Below are positions 32,225-39,807 of a DNA stretch of 41,210 nucleotides, piece by piece (the first letter of the stretch is position 1; each line of letters opens with the position of its first letter). Made by a program: the position numbers and the translations under genes. The DNA is from Methylobacterium gossipiicola. GTDB taxonomy: Bacteria > Pseudomonadota > Alphaproteobacteria > Rhizobiales > Beijerinckiaceae. The stretch is from contig NZ_FOPM01000030.1 in assembly GCF_900113485.1 (NCBI RefSeq), positions 1-41,210 of the forward strand, written 5' to 3'. The notes below the pieces were generated by a model. That model ran no database searches and was not told the DNA's origin. It saw only the letters and a program-made list of their open reading frames with translations.

Positions 32225-33904
32225 ATGTCGTCCCCGATTTCGCCCCCGCTCGCCCTCGATCCCGCCCTCATCGAGGCCGCCGCCTCAGCCACCGCGTGGC
32301 CGTTCGAGGAGGCGCGTAAGCTGGTGGCGCGGCTCGAGCGCAAGCCCAAGAGCGAAGTGCTGTTCGAGACCGGCTACGGCCCGTCCGGTCTGCCGCATAT
32401 CGGCACGTTCGGCGAGGTCGCCCGCACCTCCATGGTCCGTCATGCCTTCCGGGTGCTGACGAAGGACAGCGTGCCGACGCGGCTCATCGCGTTCTCGGAC
32501 GACATGGACGGCCTGCGCAAGGTGCCGGACAACGTGCCGAACAAGGAGATGCTGATCGCGGCCCTCAACCAGCCCCTGACGCGAGTGCCGGACCCGTTCG
32601 GCACGCACGAGAGCTTCGGTGCCCACAACAACGCGGAGCTGCGCCGCTTCCTCGACGCCTTCGGCTTCGACTACGAATTCCGCTCCGCCACCGAGTGCTA
32701 CAAGGCCGGCCTGTTCGACACCGCCCTGCTGACGGTGCTGGAGCGTTACGAGGCCGTGATGGCCATCATGCTGCCGTCCCTGCGCGCGGAACGCTCGGCG
32801 AGCTACTCGCCGTTCCTGCCGATCCATCCGGTGACGGGCGCGGTGATGCAGGTCGCCATCGACGAGGTGCGGCCGAACACCGGCACCCTGGTCTGGCGCG
32901 ATCCCAAGACCGGAGATGCCTACGAGACCCCCGTCACCGGCGGTCACGCCAAGCTGCAATGGAAGCCCGATTGGGCCATGCGCTGGGTGGCGCTCGGCAT
33001 CGATTACGAGATGGCCGGCAAGGACCTCATCGATTCCGTGAAGCTGTCGGGCGAGATTGCCCGCGCCCTCGGAGGCGAGCCGCCGGAGGGGTTCAACTAC
33101 GAACTGTTCCTCGACAAGGACGGCAAGAAGATCTCGAAGTCGAAGGGCAACGGCCTGTCCATCGACGATTGGCTCGTCTACGGCACCGCCGACAGCCTCG
33201 CGCTGTTCATGTACAACAAGCCCCGCGAGGCCAAGCGCCTGTTCGTCGAGATGGTCCCGCGCCAGGTCGACGATTACCTCGGCTTCCTCGAAAAGTTCCC
33301 CGGCCAGGAGCCGGCCCAGCAGCTCGGCAATCCGGTCTGGCATCTCCATGCCGGTCGCCCGCCCGCAGCGGAGGCCGTGGGCAAGGGCGGCGCCCTGAAC
33401 TTCGCCATGCTCCTCAACCTCGCGGCGGTGGCCAACACGGAGGACCCGGCGGTGCTGTGGGGCTTCATCCGCCGCTACGATCCGACCGTGGGGCCCGAGA
33501 CCCATCCGGTCCTCGCCCGCCTCGTCGGCCATGCCCTGGCCTATTACCGCGACGTGGTGCGCCCGCAGAAGACCTACCGGGCGGCGACGGAGACGGAGGC
33601 CGCGGCCCTCTCCGACCTGTCCGAGACCCTGGCGGCGCATGAAGGCTCCGTCGATCCGGAGGGACTGCAGGCCGTGGTCTACGAGGTCGGCCGCCGGCAT
33701 TTCCCCGATCTCACGGGCAAGGCGAAGAGCCCGGACGGGCGCCCCGGCGTGTCGCAGGCGTGGTTCACCACGATCTACAACGTGCTGTTCGGCGAGGCGC
33801 GCGGCCCGCGCTTCGGCTCGTTCGTCGCCCTCTACGGCGTCGCCGAGACCCGCGCGCTCATCGCCGAGGCCCTGTCCGGAGCTTTCGTCCCAGCCACAGC
33901 TTGA
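32225..33904 (+). CDS. lysK: Class I lysyl-tRNA synthetase (LysK)
   Basis: A 559-residue class I LysRS, the archaeal-type enzyme also used by alphaproteobacteria and spirochaetes in place of class II LysS. The HIGH signature is PHIG at 57-60 (GYGPSGLPHIGTFGE) and the KMSKS signature is KISKS at 302-306 (LDKDGKKISKSKGNG). The C-terminal helical anticodon region follows (about 350-559). It charges tRNA-Lys. The ATG at 32225 has no strong ribosome-binding site. It is divergent from the MFS gene across 255 nt, which hold its promoter but show no clear consensus. Confidence 0.95.
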   Translation: MSSPISPPLALDPALIEAAASATAWPFEEARKLVARLERKPKSEVLFETGYGPSGLPHIGTFGEVARTSMVRHAFRVLTKDSVPTRLIAFSDDMDGLRKVPDNVPNKEMLIAALNQPLTRVPDPFGTHESFGAHNNAELRRFLDAFGFDYEFRSATECYKAGLFDTALLTVLERYEAVMAIMLPSLRAERSASYSPFLPIHPVTGAVMQVAIDEVRPNTGTLVWRDPKTGDAYETPVTGGHAKLQWKPDWAMRWVALGIDYEMAGKDLIDSVKLSGEIARALGGEPPEGFNYELFLDKDGKKISKSKGNGLSIDDWLVYGTADSLALFMYNKPREAKRLFVEMVPRQVDDYLGFLEKFPGQEPAQQLGNPVWHLHAGRPPAAEAVGKGGALNFAMLLNLAAVANTEDPAVLWGFIRRYDPTVGPETHPVLARLVGHALAYYRDVVRPQKTYRAATETEAAALSDLSETLAAHEGSVDPEGLQAVVYEVGRRHFPDLTGKAKSPDGRPGVSQAWFTTIYNVLFGEARGPRFGSFVALYGVAETRALIAEALSGAFVPATA

Positions 33905-33916
33905 ACGTGCAACAAA

Positions 33917-33975
33917 AACCCACACCCCTGCGGATTGGCGCATCATTCTGCTTGTCGGCGCCGGGGTGTGCGGTT
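33917..33975 (+). repeat. Inverted repeat after lysK
   Basis: AACC-CACACCCC at 33917-33928 pairs with GGGGTGTG-C-GGTT at 33963-33975 (12 bp with one bulge), 12 nt past the lysK stop. The inner sequence is 34 nt. No T run follows, so it may stabilise the transcript end rather than terminate. Confidence 0.45.
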
Positions 33976-33996
33976 AGAAGCCTGTCTCAACAAGAC

Positions 33997-34086
33997 AAAA
34001 AAAGGCCGCCCCTGTAGGAGCGGCCCGAAGTCTAGGGAGGAAACGCCCAAGAAGGGCACACTGTGGCGACGCCATCGCCGCAGTGC
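33997..34086 (-). ncRNA. Small RNA with anti-Shine-Dalgarno motif, copy 1
   Basis: About 90 nt. Stem 1 is CACTG-c-GGCGA, loop TGGCG, TCGCC-a-CAGTG; hairpin 2 is GCCC/GGGC with loop TTCTT; a single-stranded TTTCCTCCCTAGACTTC follows, with CCTCCC (34040-34035) complementary to ribosome-binding sites; then a terminator, GGCCGCTCC with GGGGCGGCC and seven T (34025-33997). A near-copy lies at 38494-38581. The layout recalls alphaproteobacterial trans-acting sRNAs of the alpha-r14/NfeR1 kind, but family identity is inferred. The 5' end is estimated. Confidence 0.75.
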
Positions 34087-34186
34087 ATGAAAATCAAATG
34101 ACATTTTGCATTGCACCCGACAACGCCTGAAATTGGCGGAGGGGGTATGCGCGAAATGCAAGGAATCGTTTTCACCTTGGCTGTAG

Positions 34187-34210
34187 CGGGACGTTTCGAC
34201 GTCCCGTTTT
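34187..34210 (+). terminator. Strong plus-strand terminator without an obvious gene
   Basis: CGGGACGT 34187-34194, tetraloop TTCG, ACGTCCCG 34199-34206, then TTTT. A perfect 8-bp stem. The nearest plus-strand gene, lysK, ends 283 nt earlier, so it may end a lysK read-through transcript or an unannotated plus-strand RNA from about 34100. Confidence 0.7.
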
Positions 34211-34225
34211 CGTTTGGCGGAGCGC

Positions 34226-35095
34226 TCAAGCGGCCGTCTGCGGCAGGCCGAGCTGGTCGAGGCTCAGGAGCCAGACCCGCTCTTGCAAGTCGAGGTCGGC
34301 GGCACGCCGCGAGGTCGCCTTGGGGCGTGAACGCGCGAAGTAACGCCCCGTCACCCCGTCGAGGTCGGAAGCCGTCGCGACGTGGAGAGACGTGCGCGCC
34401 CCGTCCACAGGCGTCCGCATGAACGGCCGGATGAGGCGCCAGCCCAAACCGAACCAGCCGCCGGTGTCACCGGCAAACCCGCTCGCGATGACGCCGGGAT
34501 GCAGGGCATTCACGGTGACGCCGGTTCCTGCGAGGCGGCGGGCGAGGGCGGCCGTGAACAGCACGTTGCCGAGCTTCGCCTGGGAATAGACCGCCATGGC
34601 CGAGAATCGGCGGGCATGCCCGAGATCGTCGAACCGGATACGGCCGCGCGTATGCGCCGCCGACGCGACATTGACGATCCGCGACGGCGCGCTCGCCTTC
34701 AGTAGATCGAGGAGGTCGAGGCTCAGGAGCACGTAGGCGAGGTGATCGAGCGCCCAGGTGCGCTCGATTCCGTCGGGCGTCAGGGCATGCCGGTCGAAGA
34801 TCGCCCCGGCATTGTTCACGAGGACGTCGAGGCGCGGATAGAGCGCCCGAACCTCGCGGGCGAGGCGGCGCACCTCCGCCTGCGCGGAGAGATCCGCCGT
34901 GAAGGCATCGACCCGCGCGCCCGGCACGGACGAGCGAATCCGCTCGACGGCGGCGCGCGTCCGGGCGACATCGCGCCCGACCAGACCGACCCGGAAGCCG
35001 TGCCGGGCCAGCCCGAGGGCGGTCTCGAAACCGATTCCCGAAGTGGAGCCGGTGACGAGGGCGATTCTGTCCTGCACCGGCGTCCCCGATGTCAT
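34226..35095 (-). CDS. Short-chain dehydrogenase/reductase, retinol dehydrogenase-like
   Basis: A 289-residue classical SDR. NAD(P)-binding TGSTSGIG at 15-22, structural NNAG at 94-97, catalytic Ser145 (VNVASAAH), Tyr170 and Lys174 (YSQAK), and PG in NALHPGVI. The arginine after the glycine loop region (GRDVAR) favours NADP. The overall pattern, including TPDGIERTWALDHLAY, resembles the retinol dehydrogenase/WWOX-like group. The substrate is unknown. It starts 4 nt after the end of the DUF1328 gene on the same strand, so they are probably co-transcribed. Confidence 0.9.
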   Translation of the reverse strand: MTSGTPVQDRIALVTGSTSGIGFETALGLARHGFRVGLVGRDVARTRAAVERIRSSVPGARVDAFTADLSAQAEVRRLAREVRALYPRLDVLVNNAGAIFDRHALTPDGIERTWALDHLAYVLLSLDLLDLLKASAPSRIVNVASAAHTRGRIRFDDLGHARRFSAMAVYSQAKLGNVLFTAALARRLAGTGVTVNALHPGVIASGFAGDTGGWFGLGWRLIRPFMRTPVDGARTSLHVATASDLDGVTGRYFARSRPKATSRRAADLDLQERVWLLSLDQLGLPQTAA

Positions 35096-35099
35096 CGGA

Positions 35100-35279
35100 T
35101 CAGAAGACGGCCTGACCGACCGCGAACGCCACCACCACGATGACGATCGCCACCACGAGGAACAGGCCGAACAGGATGCGGGCGAGGGAGCCGGCCCCCG
35201 AGGCGATCCCGGTGAAGCCGAGGCCACCCGCGATGAGGGAGATGACGAAACAGATGAGGGCCCATTTCAACAGGGTCAT
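35100..35279 (-). CDS. DUF1328 small membrane protein
   Basis: A 59-residue protein with two hydrophobic helices: LLKWALICFVISLIAGGLGFTG and ARILFGLFLVVAIVIVVVAFAVG. The WALICFVISLIAGGLGF-GIAS pattern is that of the DUF1328/YtjA family, whose function is unknown. ATG 35279 is chosen with GGAG about 10 nt upstream; GTG 35288 is an alternative. An EcfG-like promoter 34 nt upstream suggests stress induction. Confidence 0.88.
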   Translation of the reverse strand: MTLLKWALICFVISLIAGGLGFTGIASGAGSLARILFGLFLVVAIVIVVVAFAVGQAVF

Positions 35280-35312
35280 GCGCAGCACTCCAGCACGCGA
35301 AATCGAGCGGTC

Positions 35313-35337
35313 AACCCTGCGGCCACGCTTCCGTTCC
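35313..35337 (-). promoter_or_regulatory. Probable EcfG promoter for the DUF1328-SDR pair
   Basis: Minus-strand GGAAC (35337-35333), 16-nt spacer, GGTT (35316-35313). The -35 is exact and the -10 matches three of four bases of CGTT. The start site would be about 25-30 nt before ATG 35279. Confidence 0.6.
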
Positions 35338-35381
35338 CATCGGGCGGGCCGATCGTCGAAACGAACCGGACATTTCGCGCG

Positions 35382-36749
35382 TCAGCCGGTGCGGCGCGCG
35401 TCCTCCCGCGCCAGGAGACTCTCCGCCAGGGCGTGGTAGAGCCCCTCGCGGCATACGGCCTTCGAGACGGCGTCGGCGATGAGGGCCGCGATCATCAGCG
35501 GGATCATCAGGGAGTGCTCCTGGGTCATCTCGGTGACGATCACGAAGGCGGTGATGGGTGCCTGTAGGGCGCCCGTGAGGTAGGCGACCATGCCGATCAG
35601 CACGAGGGCGGCCACGGGCACCCCCGAAAACAGGTCCTGCAGGGCGCCGCCGAGGCCGGCTCCGACACTGAGCGACGGCGCGAACAGTCCGCCCGGGATC
35701 CCGCTGATGGCCGAGAGCAGGGTGGCGAGGAACTTCAGCGGCGCGAAGGTGTACGAGCCTTCCCCGGTGCCGTGCAGGAGGGCGCGGGCCTCCTCGTAGC
35801 CGGTGCCGTAGGCGGCGCCGCCCGAGGCGAGACCGCAGAGGGCGACGCCGAGGCCGCAGGCCGCCGCGAAGACGACGGGCCGGCGCCCGATGGCGGCTCC
35901 GAGGCGGCCCGGGAATCCGCGCGCGAACAGGATGACGAGGCGGCCGAACCCACCGCCCATCAGACCTCCGGCGATTCCGAGCACCGGCACGGCGATCCAG
36001 CCGGAGCCGAACGGCAGGGTCGCGTCCGAGGTGCCGAAATAGGTGTAATTGCCGGTGATCGCCATGGCGGTCAGACCCGCCGCCACGATGGCCGCCACGA
36101 TCAGGCCGCCGGTCCGGGTCTCGTAGGCGCGCCCGAGTTCCTCGATCCCGAACACGATGCCGGCGATGGGGGTGTTGAAGGCGGCGGCGACGCCGGCCGC
36201 GCCCCCGGCGAGGATGAGGCCGGGCTGGCGATGGGGCGTGAGATGGCCGACGGCGGCCATGATCGCCGCGCCGACCTGAACGGTCGGTCCCTCGCGCCCG
36301 GTGGAGGCGCCGAACAGGAGCCCCAGGGCCATCACCAGGATCTTGCCGGCGGCGGTGCGCAGGGACACGAGGGCGCGGCGCAGGGTGATGTCGGCGGTCT
36401 GTCGGGCCGCGATCACCTGGGGAATGCCCGACCCTTGCGAATTCGGGAACACCGTGCGGGCGAGGAAAGTGCACAGGGCGAATCCCGCCGGCGTCACCAC
36501 CAAGGCCAGCCAAGGCGACAGGGACAGGATCGCGCGAAACCCGCCCTGCGCCGCATCGGCGAGCTTGGCCATCAGCACGGCGGCGAGTCCGACGCCGATC
36601 CCGCCGATTAGGAACATCAGCCGGCGTCGCCACAGCGCGAAGGCATCGACGGCTCCGCTGCGCAGGCGCGTGAAGGCTGGGCGAACGCGGGAACGGGGCT
36701 GCATCGCGGTGTCGACTCTGGAACCGGGGGCGTGCGCCGCGTCAGGCAT
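35382..36749 (-). CDS. ClC-family chloride channel / H+-Cl- antiporter
   Basis: A 455-residue integral membrane protein. ClC ion-pathway motifs are all present: GSGIP at 106-110, GREGP at 151-155 with the gating Glu153, and GIPGGLFAPSLSVGAGLGG in the second half. About 14-18 membrane helices, no C-terminal CBS domains. Whether it is a channel or an exchanger cannot be told without locating the internal glutamate. ATG 36749 is chosen; GTG 36758 is possible. It lies 48 nt after the photolyase gene, on the same strand. Confidence 0.93.
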   Translation of the reverse strand: MPDAAHAPGSRVDTAMQPRSRVRPAFTRLRSGAVDAFALWRRRLMFLIGGIGVGLAAVLMAKLADAAQGGFRAILSLSPWLALVVTPAGFALCTFLARTVFPNSQGSGIPQVIAARQTADITLRRALVSLRTAAGKILVMALGLLFGASTGREGPTVQVGAAIMAAVGHLTPHRQPGLILAGGAAGVAAAFNTPIAGIVFGIEELGRAYETRTGGLIVAAIVAAGLTAMAITGNYTYFGTSDATLPFGSGWIAVPVLGIAGGLMGGGFGRLVILFARGFPGRLGAAIGRRPVVFAAACGLGVALCGLASGGAAYGTGYEEARALLHGTGEGSYTFAPLKFLATLLSAISGIPGGLFAPSLSVGAGLGGALQDLFSGVPVAALVLIGMVAYLTGALQAPITAFVIVTEMTQEHSLMIPLMIAALIADAVSKAVCREGLYHALAESLLAREDARRTG

Positions 36750-36797
36750 GGAGCGCACCGGCGAAACGTGTACCCGACCCCTCCTCGGCGATCACGC

Positions 36798-38189
36798 TCA
36801 GTTCTTTTCCGCCGCGCACAGGGCCTCGACGGTCTTGAGGTAGGCTTTGGCGTCGAACTTCCGCAGAGAGTTCTCGCTCTGGTAGCGCACGGTGCCGAAC
36901 ACCTTGCGCCGTGCCCAAGGACGGTCGTGCAGACCATAGACCCAGGCGACGTTGGTGAACGAGTTCGCGTCGCGCCCGTCGAGGAAATAGCGGTTGTTGA
37001 GGCGCAGGGTGCGGGCGAAGCCGTCCTCGGGGGAGGGTGACCATTCGAGGATCTTCTTGCCCCAGTACATGCGCAGGTGATTGTGCATATAGCCGGTCTC
37101 GCGCATCTCGGCCTGGGCGGCGTTCCAGTAGCGGTCGTGGGTACGGCCCTCGGCGAGTTCGTCTTCGGTGTAGGTGTGGGGGCGCCGGTCGTCGGCGTGC
37201 TCCGCCAGGGCTTTGCGCGCCCATTCGGGCACCGCCTGCGCGTAGGCATCGTAGCCTTGCGTGTAATGGACGTGGTTCATGGCGAGTTCGCGCCGCACGA
37301 TGACCTCTTCGAGGTAGGCGGCCTTGTCCTCGGGGCCACCGGCCTTCGCGGCCCGCACGGCCAGCGCGATCTCCACGGGCGAGATCTGGCCGAAATGCAG
37401 GTAGGGGCTCATGTGGGAGGCCGCGCCCGCCTCGGGCTTGTTGCGGTCGGTCCCGTAATCGGCGAACGGCCCGGTGAGATAGGCCTTGAGGCGACGGCGC
37501 GCCTCGGTCTCGCCGCCGACGAAGCGCTTCACCGGGGGGACCTTCCGGTCGAGGGTCATGCCGGCGAGGACGGCGTCCGGATCGGCGATGTCGACGTCGC
37601 CCTTCGGTAGGCCGCGCCCGGCCCGATGCTTCACTGTACGCTCGGACAGGCCCTCGATGTATTCGTCGAACAGGCGATGGAGCTTCGGACGCAGGGTGCG
37701 GGCGGCGAACTCGTGCTTGGCCGAGGCGATCTCGACGGGCACGACGACATCGCCCTCGACCTGGACGATACGGGTCTTCACGGCCGCGACGATCGCGCCG
37801 TACCACGTCTTCTGAATCGCGAGGTAGCCCCGGTCGAGGACGAGGAGGGCGGCGTCGCGGGCGAGATCGATGGCGATCTCGGCGGGCGAGGTCTTGCGCA
37901 TGCAGAAGCCGATGCCTCGGGTATCGAGCCCCTTCTTGGCATCCGCCAATCCCTGAAGCAGGAAGGCATAGTGCCGGGCGTTGGCTTCGGGAAAACCGTT
38001 GGCCCCGTCGAGGAGACCGAAGCAGGCGACGACGGGAAGGCCGAGGCGGTTGGCTTCCGTGACGGCGTATTCCAGGGCGGGATTGAAATGCGCGCGATTC
38101 GCCTGCTGGAGCAGATAGACGACGTAAGCGCCGTCCTCACGGGGGGGAACGTCATTGAGGACCGTGATTCGCCCTGCCTGAATGGCCAT
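36798..38189 (-). CDS. Class II CPD photolyase
   Basis: A 463-residue flavoprotein that uses light to split cyclobutane pyrimidine dimers. The N-terminal antenna-binding domain starts YVVYLLQQANRAHFNPALEYAV, typical of class II enzymes (found in eukaryotes, some bacteria and archaea) rather than PhrB. The FAD domain includes HMSPYLHFGQISPVEIAL, EEVIVRRELAMN, YMHNHLRMYWGKKILEW and LDGRDANSFTNVAWVYGLHDRPW. GGGGAG lies upstream of ATG 38189. Leaf-surface bacteria such as Methylobacterium face strong sunlight, which suits the enzyme. Confidence 0.95.
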   Translation of the reverse strand: MAIQAGRITVLNDVPPREDGAYVVYLLQQANRAHFNPALEYAVTEANRLGLPVVACFGLLDGANGFPEANARHYAFLLQGLADAKKGLDTRGIGFCMRKTSPAEIAIDLARDAALLVLDRGYLAIQKTWYGAIVAAVKTRIVQVEGDVVVPVEIASAKHEFAARTLRPKLHRLFDEYIEGLSERTVKHRAGRGLPKGDVDIADPDAVLAGMTLDRKVPPVKRFVGGETEARRRLKAYLTGPFADYGTDRNKPEAGAASHMSPYLHFGQISPVEIALAVRAAKAGGPEDKAAYLEEVIVRRELAMNHVHYTQGYDAYAQAVPEWARKALAEHADDRRPHTYTEDELAEGRTHDRYWNAAQAEMRETGYMHNHLRMYWGKKILEWSPSPEDGFARTLRLNNRYFLDGRDANSFTNVAWVYGLHDRPWARRKVFGTVRYQSENSLRKFDAKAYLKTVEALCAAEKN

Positions 38190-38493
38190 CGTGGCTGCGG
38201 CTCCCCTGCGCGTGCTGAAAGATTGATCGGTCACGTGAACGTCCCCGCGAGGGACACGCGCGGACTTCAACCGACGAAGGGGGTGGAACGATCCCCGAAC
38301 GAGGACCAAAACCCATTCGTCTTCAGCGCGTTGCCCCGTCCCGACCCGCCACGGACTGAGAGGCAACCTCGGCAAGCCCCCCTGCGTCATTTTGGATACA
38401 GAAACAGCGCAATGTGAACGGGTGCCCGAAAAGCGACAGGGCTGCTGCCCCAACGACCTTGCAATTTCTTACCAGAGGATCAGATTGTGCATT
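38190..38493. other. Divergent intergenic region, photolyase and sRNA
   Basis: About 300 nt between the photolyase start (minus) and the sRNA (plus). No ORF is credible. For the sRNA, TTGCAA at 38459-38464 and CAGATT at 38481-38486 are a possible promoter (16-nt spacing). Nothing recognisable as a photolyase promoter. Confidence 0.4.
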
Positions 38494-38581
38494 GCGGGAA
38501 CGCGATGGCGTCGCGGTCCTGCTGCCCTTCTTGGGCGTTTCCTCCCTAGACTTCGGGCCGCTCTTCGGAGCGGCCTTTTTT
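38494..38581 (+). ncRNA. Small RNA with anti-Shine-Dalgarno motif, copy 2
   Basis: About 88 nt, same architecture as copy 1. Stem 1: CGCGA (38501-38505), loop TGGCG, TCGCG (38511-38515), where copy 1 has GGCGA/TCGCC: both sides change together, showing a selected base pair. Hairpin 2: GCCC 38524-38527 with GGGC 38533-38536. CCTCCC is at 38541-38546 in an unpaired stretch identical to copy 1. Terminator: GGCCGCTC 38556-38563, loop TTCG, GAGCGGCC 38568-38575, six T. Start estimated from a weak promoter and the edge of similarity. Confidence 0.77.
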
Positions 38582-38593
38582 CTGACCGGTGGC

Positions 38594-39688
38594 CTAGCCC
38601 CTGGCGCGGGCGCGGATCATGAAGTTGTCATAGGTATATTCGGCGACCTGGAACCAGAGATATTCCTCGTTCCGGAAGGTCCGCATCGCCTCGTAGATGC
38701 GCTTGAAGTCGGGATTCTTGGCCGCGATCTCACCGTAGACATCCGTGGAGGCCTTCAGGGCCGCTTCCATCACGTCCTGTGGGAACGGGCGCAGCTGCGC
38801 CCCGGCCGCCACGAGGCGGCGCAGGGCCTTGGGGTTACGGGCGTCGTAGCGGGCTTGAACGTCGGCGTGAACCTGGGCGGCGGCGGCCCGGAGGATCGCC
38901 TGATAGGTCTTCGGCAGACCGGCCCACGCCTCGGCGTTGACCCAGGCGTGGATGAGCGCGCCGCCCTCCCAGAAGCCGGGATAATGATAGATCGGCGCGA
39001 CCTTCTGGAGATTGAGCTTCTCGTCGTCGACGGGACCGATCCACTCGGCGGCGTCGATCGTCTTGGCGTCGAGGGCGGCGTAGATCTGCGGGCCGGGGGT
39101 CGCCTGCGGCACGGCGCCGAGCTTCGCCAGAACCTGGGCGCCGAGGCCGGCGATACGGATCTTCAGGCCCTGCAGATCGGCGACCGTCTTGATTTCCTTG
39201 CGGAACCAACCGCCCATCTGCGCCCCGGTGTTGCCGGCCGGCAGGGCCACGAGGCCGTTACGGCCGAAGATCTCGGCGAACAATTCGGCCGCGCCTCCGT
39301 CGAGCCACCACGCGGTCTGGCCGCGGGCGTTGAGCCCGAAGGGCACGGCCGCGGCGAGGGCGAAGGTCGGATCCTTCGCGAGCCCCTGCGTCGCGGGCGC
39401 GTAGCCCATCTCCACGGTGCGGGCGGTCACGGCGTCGAGGACACCATCGCCGGCCACCGGCTCACCCGGGGCCTGCACGGCGATCTGGAAACGGCCGTCC
39501 GTGGCCTCGCCCACGAGGCGAGCCAGGGTTTCGGCGCCGCCGAACAGGATGTCCAGGCTCTTCGGGTAGGCGCAGGCCAGGCGCCAGCGCAGATCCGGCG
39601 CCGCCTGCGCACGGGCGGGTGCGGCCATGGCGGTCGCTCCACCGAGACCGGCGGCGAGGAGGGCGCGACGGGGAAAGGTTTGGGACAT
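38594..39688 (-). CDS. TRAP transporter substrate-binding protein (DctP family)
   Basis: A 364-residue periplasmic binding protein. A twin-arginine-like signal (RRALLAAGLGGATAMAAPARAQA) is followed by the DctP fold: RLACAYPKSLDILFGGAETLARLVGEATDG, the ligand-arginine segment GLKIRIAGLGAQVLAKLGA and IDAAEWIGPVDDEKLNL. The last resembles the 2-oxoacid-binding TakP group. No DctQ/DctM membrane genes are in the window. Its end faces the sRNA terminator 12 nt away, so the two transcripts converge. Confidence 0.9.
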   Translation of the reverse strand: MSQTFPRRALLAAGLGGATAMAAPARAQAAPDLRWRLACAYPKSLDILFGGAETLARLVGEATDGRFQIAVQAPGEPVAGDGVLDAVTARTVEMGYAPATQGLAKDPTFALAAAVPFGLNARGQTAWWLDGGAAELFAEIFGRNGLVALPAGNTGAQMGGWFRKEIKTVADLQGLKIRIAGLGAQVLAKLGAVPQATPGPQIYAALDAKTIDAAEWIGPVDDEKLNLQKVAPIYHYPGFWEGGALIHAWVNAEAWAGLPKTYQAILRAAAAQVHADVQARYDARNPKALRRLVAAGAQLRPFPQDVMEAALKASTDVYGEIAAKNPDFKRIYEAMRTFRNEEYLWFQVAEYTYDNFMIRARARG

Positions 39689-39690
39689 GA

Positions 39691-39752
39691 GCCTTCGCTT
39701 CAGATAGGATCCGACGCCGCCGGAGCGGCACCGCCGGGCGGCCTTCGCTTCA
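39691..39752. repeat. 12-bp direct repeat between transporter genes
   Basis: GCCTTCGCTTCA occurs at 39691-39702 and 39741-39752, exactly 50 nt apart, in the 119-nt gap between the Liv-type gene and the TRAP gene. The first copy is right upstream of the TRAP start codon. Function unknown; chance is possible. Confidence 0.4.
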
Positions 39753-39807
39753 CGAACGAGTACCCGCCGGAAACGATCCCGTCCGGCACGCCTTTGCGCG
39801 AGCGGCG

